Part shown: in pieces, positions 41,410 through 49,298 of the stretch
Layout: each line of letters begins with the position of its first letter
Position numbering within the stretch: the first letter of the stretch is position 1
Virus record (IMG/VR): IMGVR_UViG_3300047481_002136
Span: 1-51,382 of that record
Reading direction: 5' to 3' (one strand)
From: a virus
DNA: 51,382 nt
Notes under the pieces: model-generated
The model's database searches: none
Seen by the model: the letters and a program-made list of their open reading frames with translations, nothing else
Told to the model about the DNA's origin: nothing
Made by a program: the position numbers and the translations under genes

Positions 41410-42183
41410 ATGGCAGTAAACCTAGATCTAATCAAGAAAAAGTTACAGCAAATGCAACAACAATCCACTGGAAGTGGTAACAAGTCAAATGAAAACATTT
41501 GGAAACCACCAGTAGGAAAATCCCAAATCCGTATTGTTCCTTACAAATTCGACAAAGGTAATCCTTTTCAAGAATTATACTTTCACTATGAAATAGGAAA
41601 GAAAACAATGATGTCACCTACATCGTACGGTAAACCAGATCCAATTGTAGAGTTTTCAGATAAATTAAAACGATCAGGAGACAAAGACGATTGGAAGTTA
41701 GGTAAAAAAATCGAACCAAAGTTTCGTGTACTCGTACCAATTGTTGTACGTGGTGAAGAAGAAAAAGGTGTAAAGTATTGGTCATTTGGTAAACAAATCT
41801 ACACAGAGTTGTTAGGTATTATGGCTGATCCTGACTATGGTGATATCACAGATCCAATTAATGGTCGTGACATTACAGTAGAGCATGTGGCTCCAGAAAA
41901 AGAAGGTGCATTTCCAACTTATTCAATTCGCGTGAAACCAAACACATCAGCAGTAACAACAGACAAAGAAATTGCAACTAAAATCATGACAGAGCAAGTT
42001 GAAGTTAAATCTTTGTTTACCGAGTTCTCTTATGAAGAGTTAGCTGAAAACTTACAAAAGTGGTTGGATCCATCAAATGAAGATAGTGGTAAAAAACCAA
42101 GTAACAAAGTTAGCACAGCACCAACAGCAACTCAGTCTGATGACATTTCAAGTGCATTTGACGAGCTTTTTAACAACAAATAA
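41410..42183 (+). CDS. gp32: single-stranded DNA-binding protein (gp32-like)
   Basis: The protein has 257 residues. The N-terminal basic helix (LDLIKKKLQQMQQQ) corresponds to the cooperativity domain. The core has WKPPVGKSQIRIVPYKFDKG, FHYEIGKKTMMSPTSYGKPD and FRVLVPIVVRGEEEKGVKYW, a typical gp32-like OB fold. The C terminus is Ser/Asp-rich and acidic and ends SAFDELFNNK, suited to binding other replication proteins. The zinc-binding Cys/His set of T4 gp32 is absent: there is no Cys in the core. It is directly followed by uvsX. Confidence 0.85.
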   Translation: MAVNLDLIKKKLQQMQQQSTGSGNKSNENIWKPPVGKSQIRIVPYKFDKGNPFQELYFHYEIGKKTMMSPTSYGKPDPIVEFSDKLKRSGDKDDWKLGKKIEPKFRVLVPIVVRGEEEKGVKYWSFGKQIYTELLGIMADPDYGDITDPINGRDITVEHVAPEKEGAFPTYSIRVKPNTSAVTTDKEIATKIMTEQVEVKSLFTEFSYEELAENLQKWLDPSNEDSGKKPSNKVSTAPTATQSDDISSAFDELFNNK

Positions 42184-42192
42184 TAATTGGTA

Positions 42193-43347
42193 ATGAAAAA
42201 GCAATCAAAACCAACCCAAGAAATTTTGGGTAGAGATGAACTAGCTGTACAACTAGCTGACAACTTAAATAAAAAGTTTAAAGATTTTAAAGCTGTTCAC
42301 TTTCTTGATGGCGAAGAATCAACACCGGTAGATTTAACAGAGTGGGTCTCAACAGGATCCACTCTTTTAGATTTAGCTATTTCAAATAGACCTAACGGTG
42401 GTTTACCGGTAGGAAGAATAGTTGAGTTTACTGGATTGGAGGCATCAGGTAAAAGTTTAATTATGGCACACTTGTTAGCAAACACTCAAAAGAAAGGTGG
42501 ATTGGCAGTTTACATAGATACTGAAAATGCACTTAGTGAAGAGTTTTTACGAGCTATTGGTGTTGATGTAACAAACATGCTTTACATACCTTTAGAAACT
42601 GTGGAAGATATATTTGAAGCAATTGAAAGTATTATTGAATCCATTCGCAAATCATCAAAGGATCGGTTAGTAACAATTGTTGTTGATTCAGTTGCTGGTG
42701 CAACTACTAAAATAGAACAAGATGCAGACTATGAAAAAGATGGTTGGGCAACTTCAAAAGCTATTGTAATGTCTAAAGCAATGCGTAAAGTAACTGGTAT
42801 GATTGGTAAGCAACGTATATTGTTAGCTTTCACAAATCAGCTTAGAGAAAAACTTGGTGTAATGTTTGGAGACAAATACACAACATCAGGTGGTAAGGCA
42901 TTAGGATTTCACTCAACTGTACGTGTACGACTAAGTTCAGTTGGTAAAATTAAAGTTAAACAAGCAAACGGTAAAGAAGAAATTGTTGGTGTACAAACAG
43001 AGGCAACAATTATTAAGAATCGTGTTGGACCACCATTTAAAAAAGCACAATTTGAAATTTACTTTAACTCTGGTATAGATGATGTTAATAGCTGGTTATC
43101 AGTATTAAAAGAATATGAGCTACTAAAACAATCAGGTGCTTGGTATGAAATAGTATATGAAGATACAGGTGAAGTGTTTAAGTTTCAATCTAAAGATTGG
43201 AAAGATATTCTACAAAAGAATGACGGACTAAAAACATATTGTTATAACAAAATCTGTGAAGCAATTATATCAAAGTATAAGTCTGAAGGAATAGATCCCG
43301 ACAATTTAAAATTAGATGACACAGACTTAGCCGGACTAGATGAATAA
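42193..43347 (+). CDS. uvsX: RecA/UvsX-like recombinase
   Basis: The 384-residue strand-exchange ATPase has Walker A GLEASGKS at residues 81-88, a following AVYIDTENAL block, Walker B TIVVDSVAG and a loop region with TNQLREKLGVMFGDKYTTSG. I take the ATG at 42193 as the start. A TTG six bases earlier is in frame but weaker. It overlaps the nuclease gene by eight bases. It would pair with gp32 in recombination-dependent replication, as in T4. Confidence 0.93.
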   Translation: MKKQSKPTQEILGRDELAVQLADNLNKKFKDFKAVHFLDGEESTPVDLTEWVSTGSTLLDLAISNRPNGGLPVGRIVEFTGLEASGKSLIMAHLLANTQKKGGLAVYIDTENALSEEFLRAIGVDVTNMLYIPLETVEDIFEAIESIIESIRKSSKDRLVTIVVDSVAGATTKIEQDADYEKDGWATSKAIVMSKAMRKVTGMIGKQRILLAFTNQLREKLGVMFGDKYTTSGGKALGFHSTVRVRLSSVGKIKVKQANGKEEIVGVQTEATIIKNRVGPPFKKAQFEIYFNSGIDDVNSWLSVLKEYELLKQSGAWYEIVYEDTGEVFKFQSKDWKDILQKNDGLKTYCYNKICEAIISKYKSEGIDPDNLKLDDTDLAGLDE

Positions 43348-44371
43348 GCGTTACTTAAAACTATTAGAAGAAGTTATGGAGTCAAAATCAGAACCCTTGC
43401 ACAAACACTCAAGGGTTTTGATTATTGACGGTTTAAATACATTTATACGTAGTTACGCTGCAAGTCCCGTAACAAACAATGATGGGGTACATGTAGGTGG
43501 TATTACAGGGTTTTTAATGAGTGTTGGATCAGCAATCAAAACAATTAACCCAACACAAGTTATAGTCGTGTTTGATGGAAAGAATGGTAGTAGTAGACGT
43601 AGACAAGTGTATCCAGATTACAAAGCAAAAAGAAAAGTAAAAATAAGATTAAACAGAGGTGATGGATCAGTTGATCAAGACAATCAACTACAACAACTAG
43701 TACGTTTAATTACTTATTTAGAAACTTTACCATTCAAGGTAATCACAATTGAAAACACTGAGGCAGATGATGTAATAGCTTACCTAGCTAGTGACTACTT
43801 TAAGGATAAAGGAACTCAAGCATACATCATGTCCTCCGATAAGGATTTTTTTCAACTTGTTAATGACGATATCCACATTTGGAGTCCAACAAAAAAGAAA
43901 CTTTACTTCACACAAGACGTACAAGAAGAATTAGGATTACCACCACAAAATGTAGCTATTTACAAAGCTCTCGTTGGAGATTCAAGTGACAACATACCAG
44001 GAGTACAAGGAGTAGGACTAAAAAGTTTATTAAAGTGTTTACCCGATATTGGTACAACACCAATGACAGTAGATCAGTTTTTAGACTACACAAAACAAAA
44101 AAGTGAAGAAAGCAAAGGAGCAATCTACAAAAAAATATTACAGTCAGAGGGTGACTTTAGATTATATTATAGTATAGTTCAATTAGCAACAAGTAATATC
44201 AACACAGCTAGTAAACTTAGAATAATAGATTTAGTGCAAAACGAAATTAACAAAACACAAAAAGCTACCTTCTATAAACTATTGACTGAGGATAGAATGC
44301 TTGGTGCTATCAAAAATCCGGACATGTGGTTACGAGAAATAACACAAAAGCTGGATATGTTTACAACTTAA
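43340..44371 (+). CDS. 5'-3' exonuclease / FEN-type RNase H
   Basis: The 343-residue metal-dependent nuclease of the T4 RNase H / FEN family removes RNA primers from lagging-strand fragments. Acidic ligands are Asp30 (LIIDGLN), Asp79 (VVFDGKNG), Glu141, Asp143 and Asp144 (NTEADDV), Asp167 and Asp169 (SSDKDF), and Asp214 and Asp217 (VGDSSDN), followed by the helix-hairpin-helix IPGVQGVGLKS. All are intact. RRRQVYPDYKAKR is the basic helical arch. It overlaps the recombinase gene and is closely followed by the helicase. Confidence 0.9.
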   Translation: MNKRYLKLLEEVMESKSEPLHKHSRVLIIDGLNTFIRSYAASPVTNNDGVHVGGITGFLMSVGSAIKTINPTQVIVVFDGKNGSSRRRQVYPDYKAKRKVKIRLNRGDGSVDQDNQLQQLVRLITYLETLPFKVITIENTEADDVIAYLASDYFKDKGTQAYIMSSDKDFFQLVNDDIHIWSPTKKKLYFTQDVQEELGLPPQNVAIYKALVGDSSDNIPGVQGVGLKSLLKCLPDIGTTPMTVDQFLDYTKQKSEESKGAIYKKILQSEGDFRLYYSIVQLATSNINTASKLRIIDLVQNEINKTQKATFYKLLTEDRMLGAIKNPDMWLREITQKLDMFTT

Positions 44372-44382
44372 ATAACAATCAA

Positions 44383-45747
44383 GTGCAAGATACTTTACAC
44401 ACATATGGAACAAGTTTCCAAACCAAATTGCTAGCTTCATTAATGACGGATAGGTTATTTTTGCAAGAAGTTCACGACATATTGGATCCAAAGTTTCTAA
44501 CTTCAGATTCAGGTCAGTGGATAGCAAAAACAATCATGTCTTATTTTAACGATTACAAGTCACCACCAACCTTAGAAGTAATGAAAGTACACTTAGAAAG
44601 TGTACAACCTGACACACTAAAATCTGTAATTATTGAGCATCTAAAAGATGTATTAAGACTCGTAGATTCAAATGATTTAGATTTTATTAAAGACACTGTA
44701 AAAGACTTTTGTAAAAATCAAAAACTAAAAGGTGCAATTTTAAAATCTGTTGAGTTGTTAAAGTTAGGTAAGTATGATGAAATTAAACTAACTGTTGATG
44801 AAGCAATGAAGGCTGGAACAAGTAGGGAAATAGGACACGAATACATAGAGCATGTTGCATTAAGATTTGTTGATAATAAAAGAAGCACAATACCTTCACC
44901 TTGGGATGTAATAAATGAAATAATGGATGGTGGATTAGGTGTTGGTGAAATGGGAGTGTTTGTTGCACCAGCCGGTATTGGTAAGTCAATGGCGTTAGTA
45001 AATATAGCAGCTTACGCAGCAAAGCAAGGATTAAATGTAATCTATTATACTTTAGAGTTAAGTGAAACTTATGTAGGTGCTAGATTTGATTCACACTACA
45101 CAGGAATACCATCCCAAGATTTGAAGTATCATGTTGAAGAAGTAACAGATGCTTTAAAAAAGGTGAAAGGCAAATTAATTATTAAATACTACCCAACAAA
45201 AACAGCAACAGTAAATACAATATCAGCACACTTAGACAAGTGTATTATGCAAGGTATTAAACCTGACTTAGTTATTATAGACTATGCTGATTTATTAAAA
45301 GACACTGGAATAAAGGGATCTGTACGTAACGATATTATGCTCGGTAATATATACGAAGACTTGAGAGGTCTAGCAGGCACATATCAAATACCTTTATATA
45401 CGGCGTCACAAGCAAATAGATCGGCTTTAGAACAAGATATTATTGAAGCTGATAAGATTGCCGAGTCTTATGCAAAGGTGATGGTTGCAGATTTTGTTGT
45501 TTCACTATCAAGAAAGACTGCAGATAAAATATCCGGTACAGGAAGATGGCACGTAATAAAAAATCGTTTTGGACCAGATGGTTTAACTTTTCCAAGTAAA
45601 ATGAATATGGCAACAGCTAAAATTGATATCTATGCTGAAAACACAGTGCTTGGTAAAGAAGCAAAGCAATTAATGCAAAATGATACGGAAGTAGTTAGAC
45701 AAGCACTAGCAAATAAATTTGCTGAGTTGAATAATCTAGTTCAATAA
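44383..45747 (+). CDS. gp41: replicative DNA helicase (gp41/DnaB-like)
   Basis: The protein is 454 residues from the GTG at 44383, 12 bases after the nuclease stop. An in-frame GTG at 44326 lies inside the nuclease gene and adds residues that do not fit the family. The N-terminal helical domain (about 1-150) is followed by a RecA-like core with Walker A APAGIGKS (195-202), YYTLELSETYVGARF, Walker B DLVIIDYADLL (Asp300) and LYTASQANRSA. The hexameric helicase would unwind DNA at the fork. A partner primase (gp61) is not in the window. Confidence 0.9.
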   Translation: MQDTLHTYGTSFQTKLLASLMTDRLFLQEVHDILDPKFLTSDSGQWIAKTIMSYFNDYKSPPTLEVMKVHLESVQPDTLKSVIIEHLKDVLRLVDSNDLDFIKDTVKDFCKNQKLKGAILKSVELLKLGKYDEIKLTVDEAMKAGTSREIGHEYIEHVALRFVDNKRSTIPSPWDVINEIMDGGLGVGEMGVFVAPAGIGKSMALVNIAAYAAKQGLNVIYYTLELSETYVGARFDSHYTGIPSQDLKYHVEEVTDALKKVKGKLIIKYYPTKTATVNTISAHLDKCIMQGIKPDLVIIDYADLLKDTGIKGSVRNDIMLGNIYEDLRGLAGTYQIPLYTASQANRSALEQDIIEADKIAESYAKVMVADFVVSLSRKTADKISGTGRWHVIKNRFGPDGLTFPSKMNMATAKIDIYAENTVLGKEAKQLMQNDTEVVRQALANKFAELNNLVQ

Positions 45748-45753
45748 GCTAAC

Positions 45754-45761
45754 TATTTATA
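45754..45761 (+). promoter_or_regulatory. late-promoter-like octamer TATTTATA
   Basis: A perfect copy preceded by AAC lies 36 bases before the reductase ATG, in a 50-base gap. The leader after it is A/C-rich. Confidence 0.55.
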
Positions 45762-45797
45762 CAAACATATTCACAACCTAAACAAAACATATACAAA

Positions 45798-47654
45798 ATG
45801 AACATTAGCCAACAAATCCTATCTGAAATCACTATCTTCTCAAAGTACAGTAAATATGTACCACAATTACAACGTAGAGAAACTTGGGAAGAATTAGTGA
45901 CACGCAACAAACAAATGCACTTGAAAAAATATCCACAACTTGCAAGTGAAATCGAAAAAGTATACAAACTAGTTTATGACAAAAAAATATTACCTTCAAT
46001 GCGTAGTATGCAATTTGCCGGAAAGCCAATTGAAATCTCACCTAACAGGATTTACAATTGTGCCTACGCTCCAGTAGATGATATTAGAGTGTTTGGTGAA
46101 ATAATGTTTTTATTGTTAGGTGGCACAGGAGTTGGATACTCAGTACAAAAACATCACATAGAAAAATTACCTGAGATTCGTAAACCAAACACAAAACGTA
46201 CAAAAAGATTTTTGATTGCTGATAGTATAGAAGGATGGGCTGATGCAGTGAAAGCTTTAATTAAAAGTTACACAAATGGTTCATCTACCTTAGTATTTGA
46301 CTTTTCCGATATTAGACCAAAAGGTGCTAGATTAGTTACATCAGGTGGTAAAGCACCAGGACCACAACCACTACGTGAGTGTTTAGTAAAAGTACAAGGT
46401 ATTTTAGAAGCAAAAGAAGATGGAGATAAGTTATCACCAATTGAAGTACACGATATTATTTGTCATATTGCTGATGCTGTGTTAGCAGGTGGTATACGTA
46501 GAGCAGCTTTAATTAGTTTATTTTCTGCAGATGACGATGACATGATAGCTTGTAAGTCAGGTAATTGGTGGGAAAACAATCCACAACGAGGCAGAGCAAA
46601 TAATTCAGCAGCTTTACTACGTCACAAAGTAACAAAGGAATTCTTTATGGATTTGTGGAAACGTGTGGAATTGAGTGGTGCAGGAGAACCTGGACTTTAT
46701 TTAACGAACGATAAAGATTGGGGAACTAATCCTTGTTGTGAAATAGCACTAAAACCTTTTCAATTTTGCAATCTTTGTGAAGTAAATGTATCGGATATTA
46801 CATCACAAGAAGACTTGAATGAAAGAGTAAAAGGAGCAGCATTTATTGGTACACTACAAGCTGGATATACAGACTTTCATTACTTAAGAGATGTTTGGAA
46901 ACGCACTACAGAAAAAGAAGCTTTGATTGGTGTTTCGATGACAGGAATAGGATCAGGAGCTGTATTAAAATATAGCATGAAAGAAGCAGCTAAAGTAGTT
47001 GAAGCAGAAAACGAAAGAGTAGCACAACTAATTGGTATTAATAAAGCAGCTCGTTGCACAACTGTGAAACCAGCTGGTACAACATCTTTAACATTAGGAA
47101 CATCAAGTGGCATACATGCTTGGCATAATGATTATTACATACGTAGAATGCGTATAGGTAAAAACGAAGCTCTTTATAGCTACCTAGTAATAAACCACCC
47201 AGAACTAATCGAAGATGAATATTTTCGTCCTCACGACACAGCTGTAATATCCGTACCACAAAAAGCACCGGATGGAGCAATACTAAGAACTGAGTCACCT
47301 TATGACTTACTAGAACGTATTAAGTTAGTTACAAAAGATTGGATTAGACCAGGACACAGAAGTGGTAATAACACACACAACGTATCAGCTACTATTAGTA
47401 TAAAAGGAGATGAGTGGGATGGTGTTGGTGAGTGGGCTTGGGATAATAGAGAATACTATAACGGTTTATCCTTTTTACCATATGATGGGGGATCTTATAT
47501 ACAAGCTCCATTTGAAGATTGTACTAAAGAACAATATGAAGAGATGTTAAAGTATTTGCATAACATAGATTTAAGCAAAGTAGTTGAAATAGATGACAAC
47601 ACAGAACAAAAAGAAAACCTTGCCTGTGCAGGTGGGGTATGTGAAATAGTTTAA
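45798..47654 (+). CDS. nrdJ: B12-dependent (class II) ribonucleotide reductase
   Basis: The 618-residue enzyme would make deoxyribonucleotides with adenosylcobalamin. The layout matches the monomeric triphosphate type: NCAYAPVDDIRVFGEIMFLL with active-site Cys88, LLGGTGVGYSVQ, NPCCEIALKPFQFCNLCEVN (Cys313/Cys314, Glu315, Cys324), TVKPAGTTSLTLGTSSGIHA, and the redox pair Cys610/Cys615 (CAGGVC) at the extreme C terminus. It is somewhat shorter than the Lactobacillus-type enzyme (about 740). A class II enzyme needs no oxygen and no second subunit. It is followed by a Cys-rich small protein and dUTPase, forming a nucleotide block. Confidence 0.92.
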   Translation: MNISQQILSEITIFSKYSKYVPQLQRRETWEELVTRNKQMHLKKYPQLASEIEKVYKLVYDKKILPSMRSMQFAGKPIEISPNRIYNCAYAPVDDIRVFGEIMFLLLGGTGVGYSVQKHHIEKLPEIRKPNTKRTKRFLIADSIEGWADAVKALIKSYTNGSSTLVFDFSDIRPKGARLVTSGGKAPGPQPLRECLVKVQGILEAKEDGDKLSPIEVHDIICHIADAVLAGGIRRAALISLFSADDDDMIACKSGNWWENNPQRGRANNSAALLRHKVTKEFFMDLWKRVELSGAGEPGLYLTNDKDWGTNPCCEIALKPFQFCNLCEVNVSDITSQEDLNERVKGAAFIGTLQAGYTDFHYLRDVWKRTTEKEALIGVSMTGIGSGAVLKYSMKEAAKVVEAENERVAQLIGINKAARCTTVKPAGTTSLTLGTSSGIHAWHNDYYIRRMRIGKNEALYSYLVINHPELIEDEYFRPHDTAVISVPQKAPDGAILRTESPYDLLERIKLVTKDWIRPGHRSGNNTHNVSATISIKGDEWDGVGEWAWDNREYYNGLSFLPYDGGSYIQAPFEDCTKEQYEEMLKYLHNIDLSKVVEIDDNTEQKENLACAGGVCEIV

Positions 47655-47830
47655 TGAAAGAAGATTGGATATATCAACAATATGTAAAGGAGCTCGTACA
47701 AAAAAAGTATGAGCCCCTTTCTGTTGACATACTAATACAAAGAGGTAAGTGCTGTGGTAGTCGTTGTAAAAATTGTCCATACGAACCAAAACATATAAAA
47801 GGAAGTACAAATGTTACCAATAAAAGTTAA
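47654..47830 (+). CDS. 58-residue Cys-rich protein (CCGxxCxxCPY type)
   Basis: The ATG at 47654 overlaps the reductase stop (TAATG). The 58 residues begin MKEDWIYQQYVKELVQKKYE and end with RGKCCGSRCKNCPYEPKH and a short polar tail. The C-C-G-x-x-C-x-x-C-P-Y core is that of small DUF5522-type proteins frequent in Bacteroidota, of unknown function, probably metal-binding. It overlaps the dUTPase start by 20 bases, so all three genes are coupled. Its position behind a thiol-dependent reductase makes a redox or metal role conceivable, but that is a guess. Confidence 0.7.
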   Translation: MKEDWIYQQYVKELVQKKYEPLSVDILIQRGKCCGSRCKNCPYEPKHIKGSTNVTNKS

Positions 47831-48242
47831 AAAATTAGACCCAAACGCAGTTATACCAAACTACGCTAAACCAGGAGATGCAGGATTAGATTTAACTGCA
47901 ACATCAATGCAAATAATAGATAATCCACAATATGGTTACATAGAGTATGGTACAGGATTAGCTTTTGAAATACCACAAGGATATGTTGGATTAATTTATC
48001 CAAGAAGCTCGATATCAAACACAGGATTACTATTAAGTAATAGTGTTGGAGTAGTTGATAGTGGATACAGAGGTGAAGTAAAATTTAGATTCAAGTATGT
48101 TAAAAACACTGCACACTATGGAGTAGGAGATCGTGTTGGACAATTAATAATAGTACCTTATCCACAGATACAGCTAATAGAATCACAAGAGCTTTCAGAC
48201 ACACAAAGAGGCGAAGGTGGTTTTGGGAGTAGTGGAAAGTAA
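47811..48242 (+). CDS. dut: dUTPase
   Basis: The 143-residue trimeric dUTP pyrophosphatase shows all five family motifs in order: GDAGLDLTA, YPRSSISN, VGVVDSGYRGEV, VGDRVGQLIIVP and RGEGGFGSSGK. The length is normal for the family. It would remove dUTP and supply dUMP for dTMP synthesis. It starts inside the small Cys-rich gene. Confidence 0.95.
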   Translation: MLPIKVKKLDPNAVIPNYAKPGDAGLDLTATSMQIIDNPQYGYIEYGTGLAFEIPQGYVGLIYPRSSISNTGLLLSNSVGVVDSGYRGEVKFRFKYVKNTAHYGVGDRVGQLIIVPYPQIQLIESQELSDTQRGEGGFGSSGK

Positions 48243-48252
48243 AAAAATAGAC

Positions 48253-48260
48253 TATTTATA
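48253..48260 (+). promoter_or_regulatory. late-promoter-like octamer TATTTATA
   Basis: GACTATTTATA lies 12 bases before the ATG at 48273. Confidence 0.55.
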
Positions 48261-48272
48261 TCAAATTAAGCT

Positions 48273-48476
48273 ATGGCAACCCTCGAAACCCAATACCAAA
48301 ACTACCTAAAGGCAAACCCAACATCCATCTTAACTTATGATGAATGGATGGACCAAGTTTGGGAACCTAAAATATCTGATGATTTCCAAATTGGACCTGA
48401 TGGTGCATTTGAATATACTGATGAAGATTTATCTGATTGGGATGCTACTTTGATGGATGGATTAGAAGACGAGTAA
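48273..48476 (+). CDS. small acidic protein
   Basis: The 67-residue protein begins with a helix (ATLETQYQNYLKANPTSILT, then YDEWMDQVW), followed by an Asp/Glu-rich tail ending DWDATLMDGLEDE. The 'YLK-x-N-P-x-S-x-x-T-Y-D/E-E-W' opening resembles small proteins found in many phages of Bacteroidota and marine bacteria, of unknown role. The net charge is strongly negative. It has its own octamer element and is likely expressed late. Confidence 0.55.
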   Translation: MATLETQYQNYLKANPTSILTYDEWMDQVWEPKISDDFQIGPDGAFEYTDEDLSDWDATLMDGLEDE

Positions 48477-48477
48477 A

Positions 48478-48485
48478 TATTTATA
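48478..48485 (+). promoter_or_regulatory. late-promoter-like octamer TATTTATA
   Basis: A perfect copy starts just after the previous stop and lies 15 bases before the ATG at 48501. Confidence 0.55.
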
Positions 48486-48500
48486 ATAAAATCAGAAACC

Positions 48501-48737
48501 ATGAAAAAATCAGAATTACAACAAGTTATTAGAGAAGAAGTTAAAAACTCACTAACTGAAATCGGTAATACTAGTAATGCTCACCCGTGGGTATTAAGAG
48601 CCATGGAGGAATTAAAAGACTCGTTAGAGTACTATCTAGGCCCAAAAAATCAATATGCCGGTTCTGCCATTGATTTTGATCTTCTAAAAAAGCAGATGGT
48701 TGAATTGACAAAACTGATTAAAAAATATCATCCTTAA
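48501..48737 (+). CDS. small protein with a targeting-like N terminus
   Basis: The 78-residue protein opens MKKSELQQVIREEVKNSLTE, with I-R-E and L-T-E sites, closely like the openings at 40745 and 31629. The remaining 55 residues are a helical, weakly acidic domain (HPWVLRAMEELKDSLEYYL; FDLLKKQMVELTKLIKKY). It has a perfect octamer element. The combination fits a late-made protein delivered into the prohead. No function is known. Confidence 0.65.
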   Translation: MKKSELQQVIREEVKNSLTEIGNTSNAHPWVLRAMEELKDSLEYYLGPKNQYAGSAIDFDLLKKQMVELTKLIKKYHP

Positions 48738-48744
48738 ATTTATA
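48737..48744 (+). promoter_or_regulatory. degenerate late-promoter-like element AATTTATA
   Basis: AAATTTATA lies 11 bases before the ferritin-like ATG at 48756 and differs from the consensus at the first position. It is weak on its own. Confidence 0.25.
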
Positions 48745-48755
48745 CAAAATAATAA

Positions 48756-49298
48756 ATGGAACTACCAAATTCAACAGTACAAAACGTAGTATCAGAACAA
48801 TCAAGCATACTACTACCAAAAACATTAACTCCCGAAATTGTAGAAATGTTAAACTCCGCAATAGCAGAAGAGTATACAGCACACTACCTATATAGAGGAG
48901 CAGCCAACTGGTGCAACGGTGTTGCTTATATCAAAGCAGGAGCATTCTTCGAAGCAGAAGCAAATGCAGAATTAGAACATGCACTAAAACTACAAAAGTA
49001 TTTAGTTGATTGGAATTGTACACCTAAACTACCATCAGTAAAATTCTCAGGTGAGTTTAAAAGCTTAATTGATGTAGTAAACAAAGCTTATGCAATCGAA
49101 TATAGTTTGGGTACTAAATACATGAATTGGGCATCCCAAGTGTTTAGTAAGCATTTAATGACTTTTAACTTTTTGCAAGGATTTGTTGATATACAGAATG
49201 AGTCAATCGCAGAAATGTCGGATAAATTGAATGCGGCACAATTAGTTGATGTAAATAATAAATTAGATTTGCTCCACTATGAAGAACGATATTTCTAA
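48756..49298 (+). CDS. ferritin-like diiron protein
   Basis: The protein has 180 residues. Four helices carry a ferritin-type ligand set: Glu39 (AIAEEYTAHYLYR), Glu72-x2-His75 (EANAELEHALKLQKYL), Glu115 (AYAIEYSLGTKY) and Gln147/Glu149 (DIQNESIAEM). The E-x-x-H in helix 2 and the Y-rich helix 1 match ferritins rather than Dps, and the length is right for a 24-mer subunit. It would oxidise and store iron or protect DNA. The N-terminal 25 residues are an extra Ser/Val-rich arm. It overlaps the start of the next gene by 20 bases. Confidence 0.75.
   Translation: MELPNSTVQNVVSEQSSILLPKTLTPEIVEMLNSAIAEEYTAHYLYRGAANWCNGVAYIKAGAFFEAEANAELEHALKLQKYLVDWNCTPKLPSVKFSGEFKSLIDVVNKAYAIEYSLGTKYMNWASQVFSKHLMTFNFLQGFVDIQNESIAEMSDKLNAAQLVDVNNKLDLLHYEERYF

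Noticed and set aside
42187-42192. TTG start for uvsX
   Set aside because: An ATG six bases downstream is the simpler start. The added two residues have no support.
44326-44382. Upstream GTG start for the helicase
   Set aside because: It would overlap the nuclease gene by 46 bases and add residues unlike the family. The GTG at 44383 follows the nuclease stop.
47571-47810. Minus-strand frame over the end of the reductase
   Set aside because: The plus strand here carries the reductase end and the 58-residue CCGxxCxxCPY protein, which explains the DNA fully.
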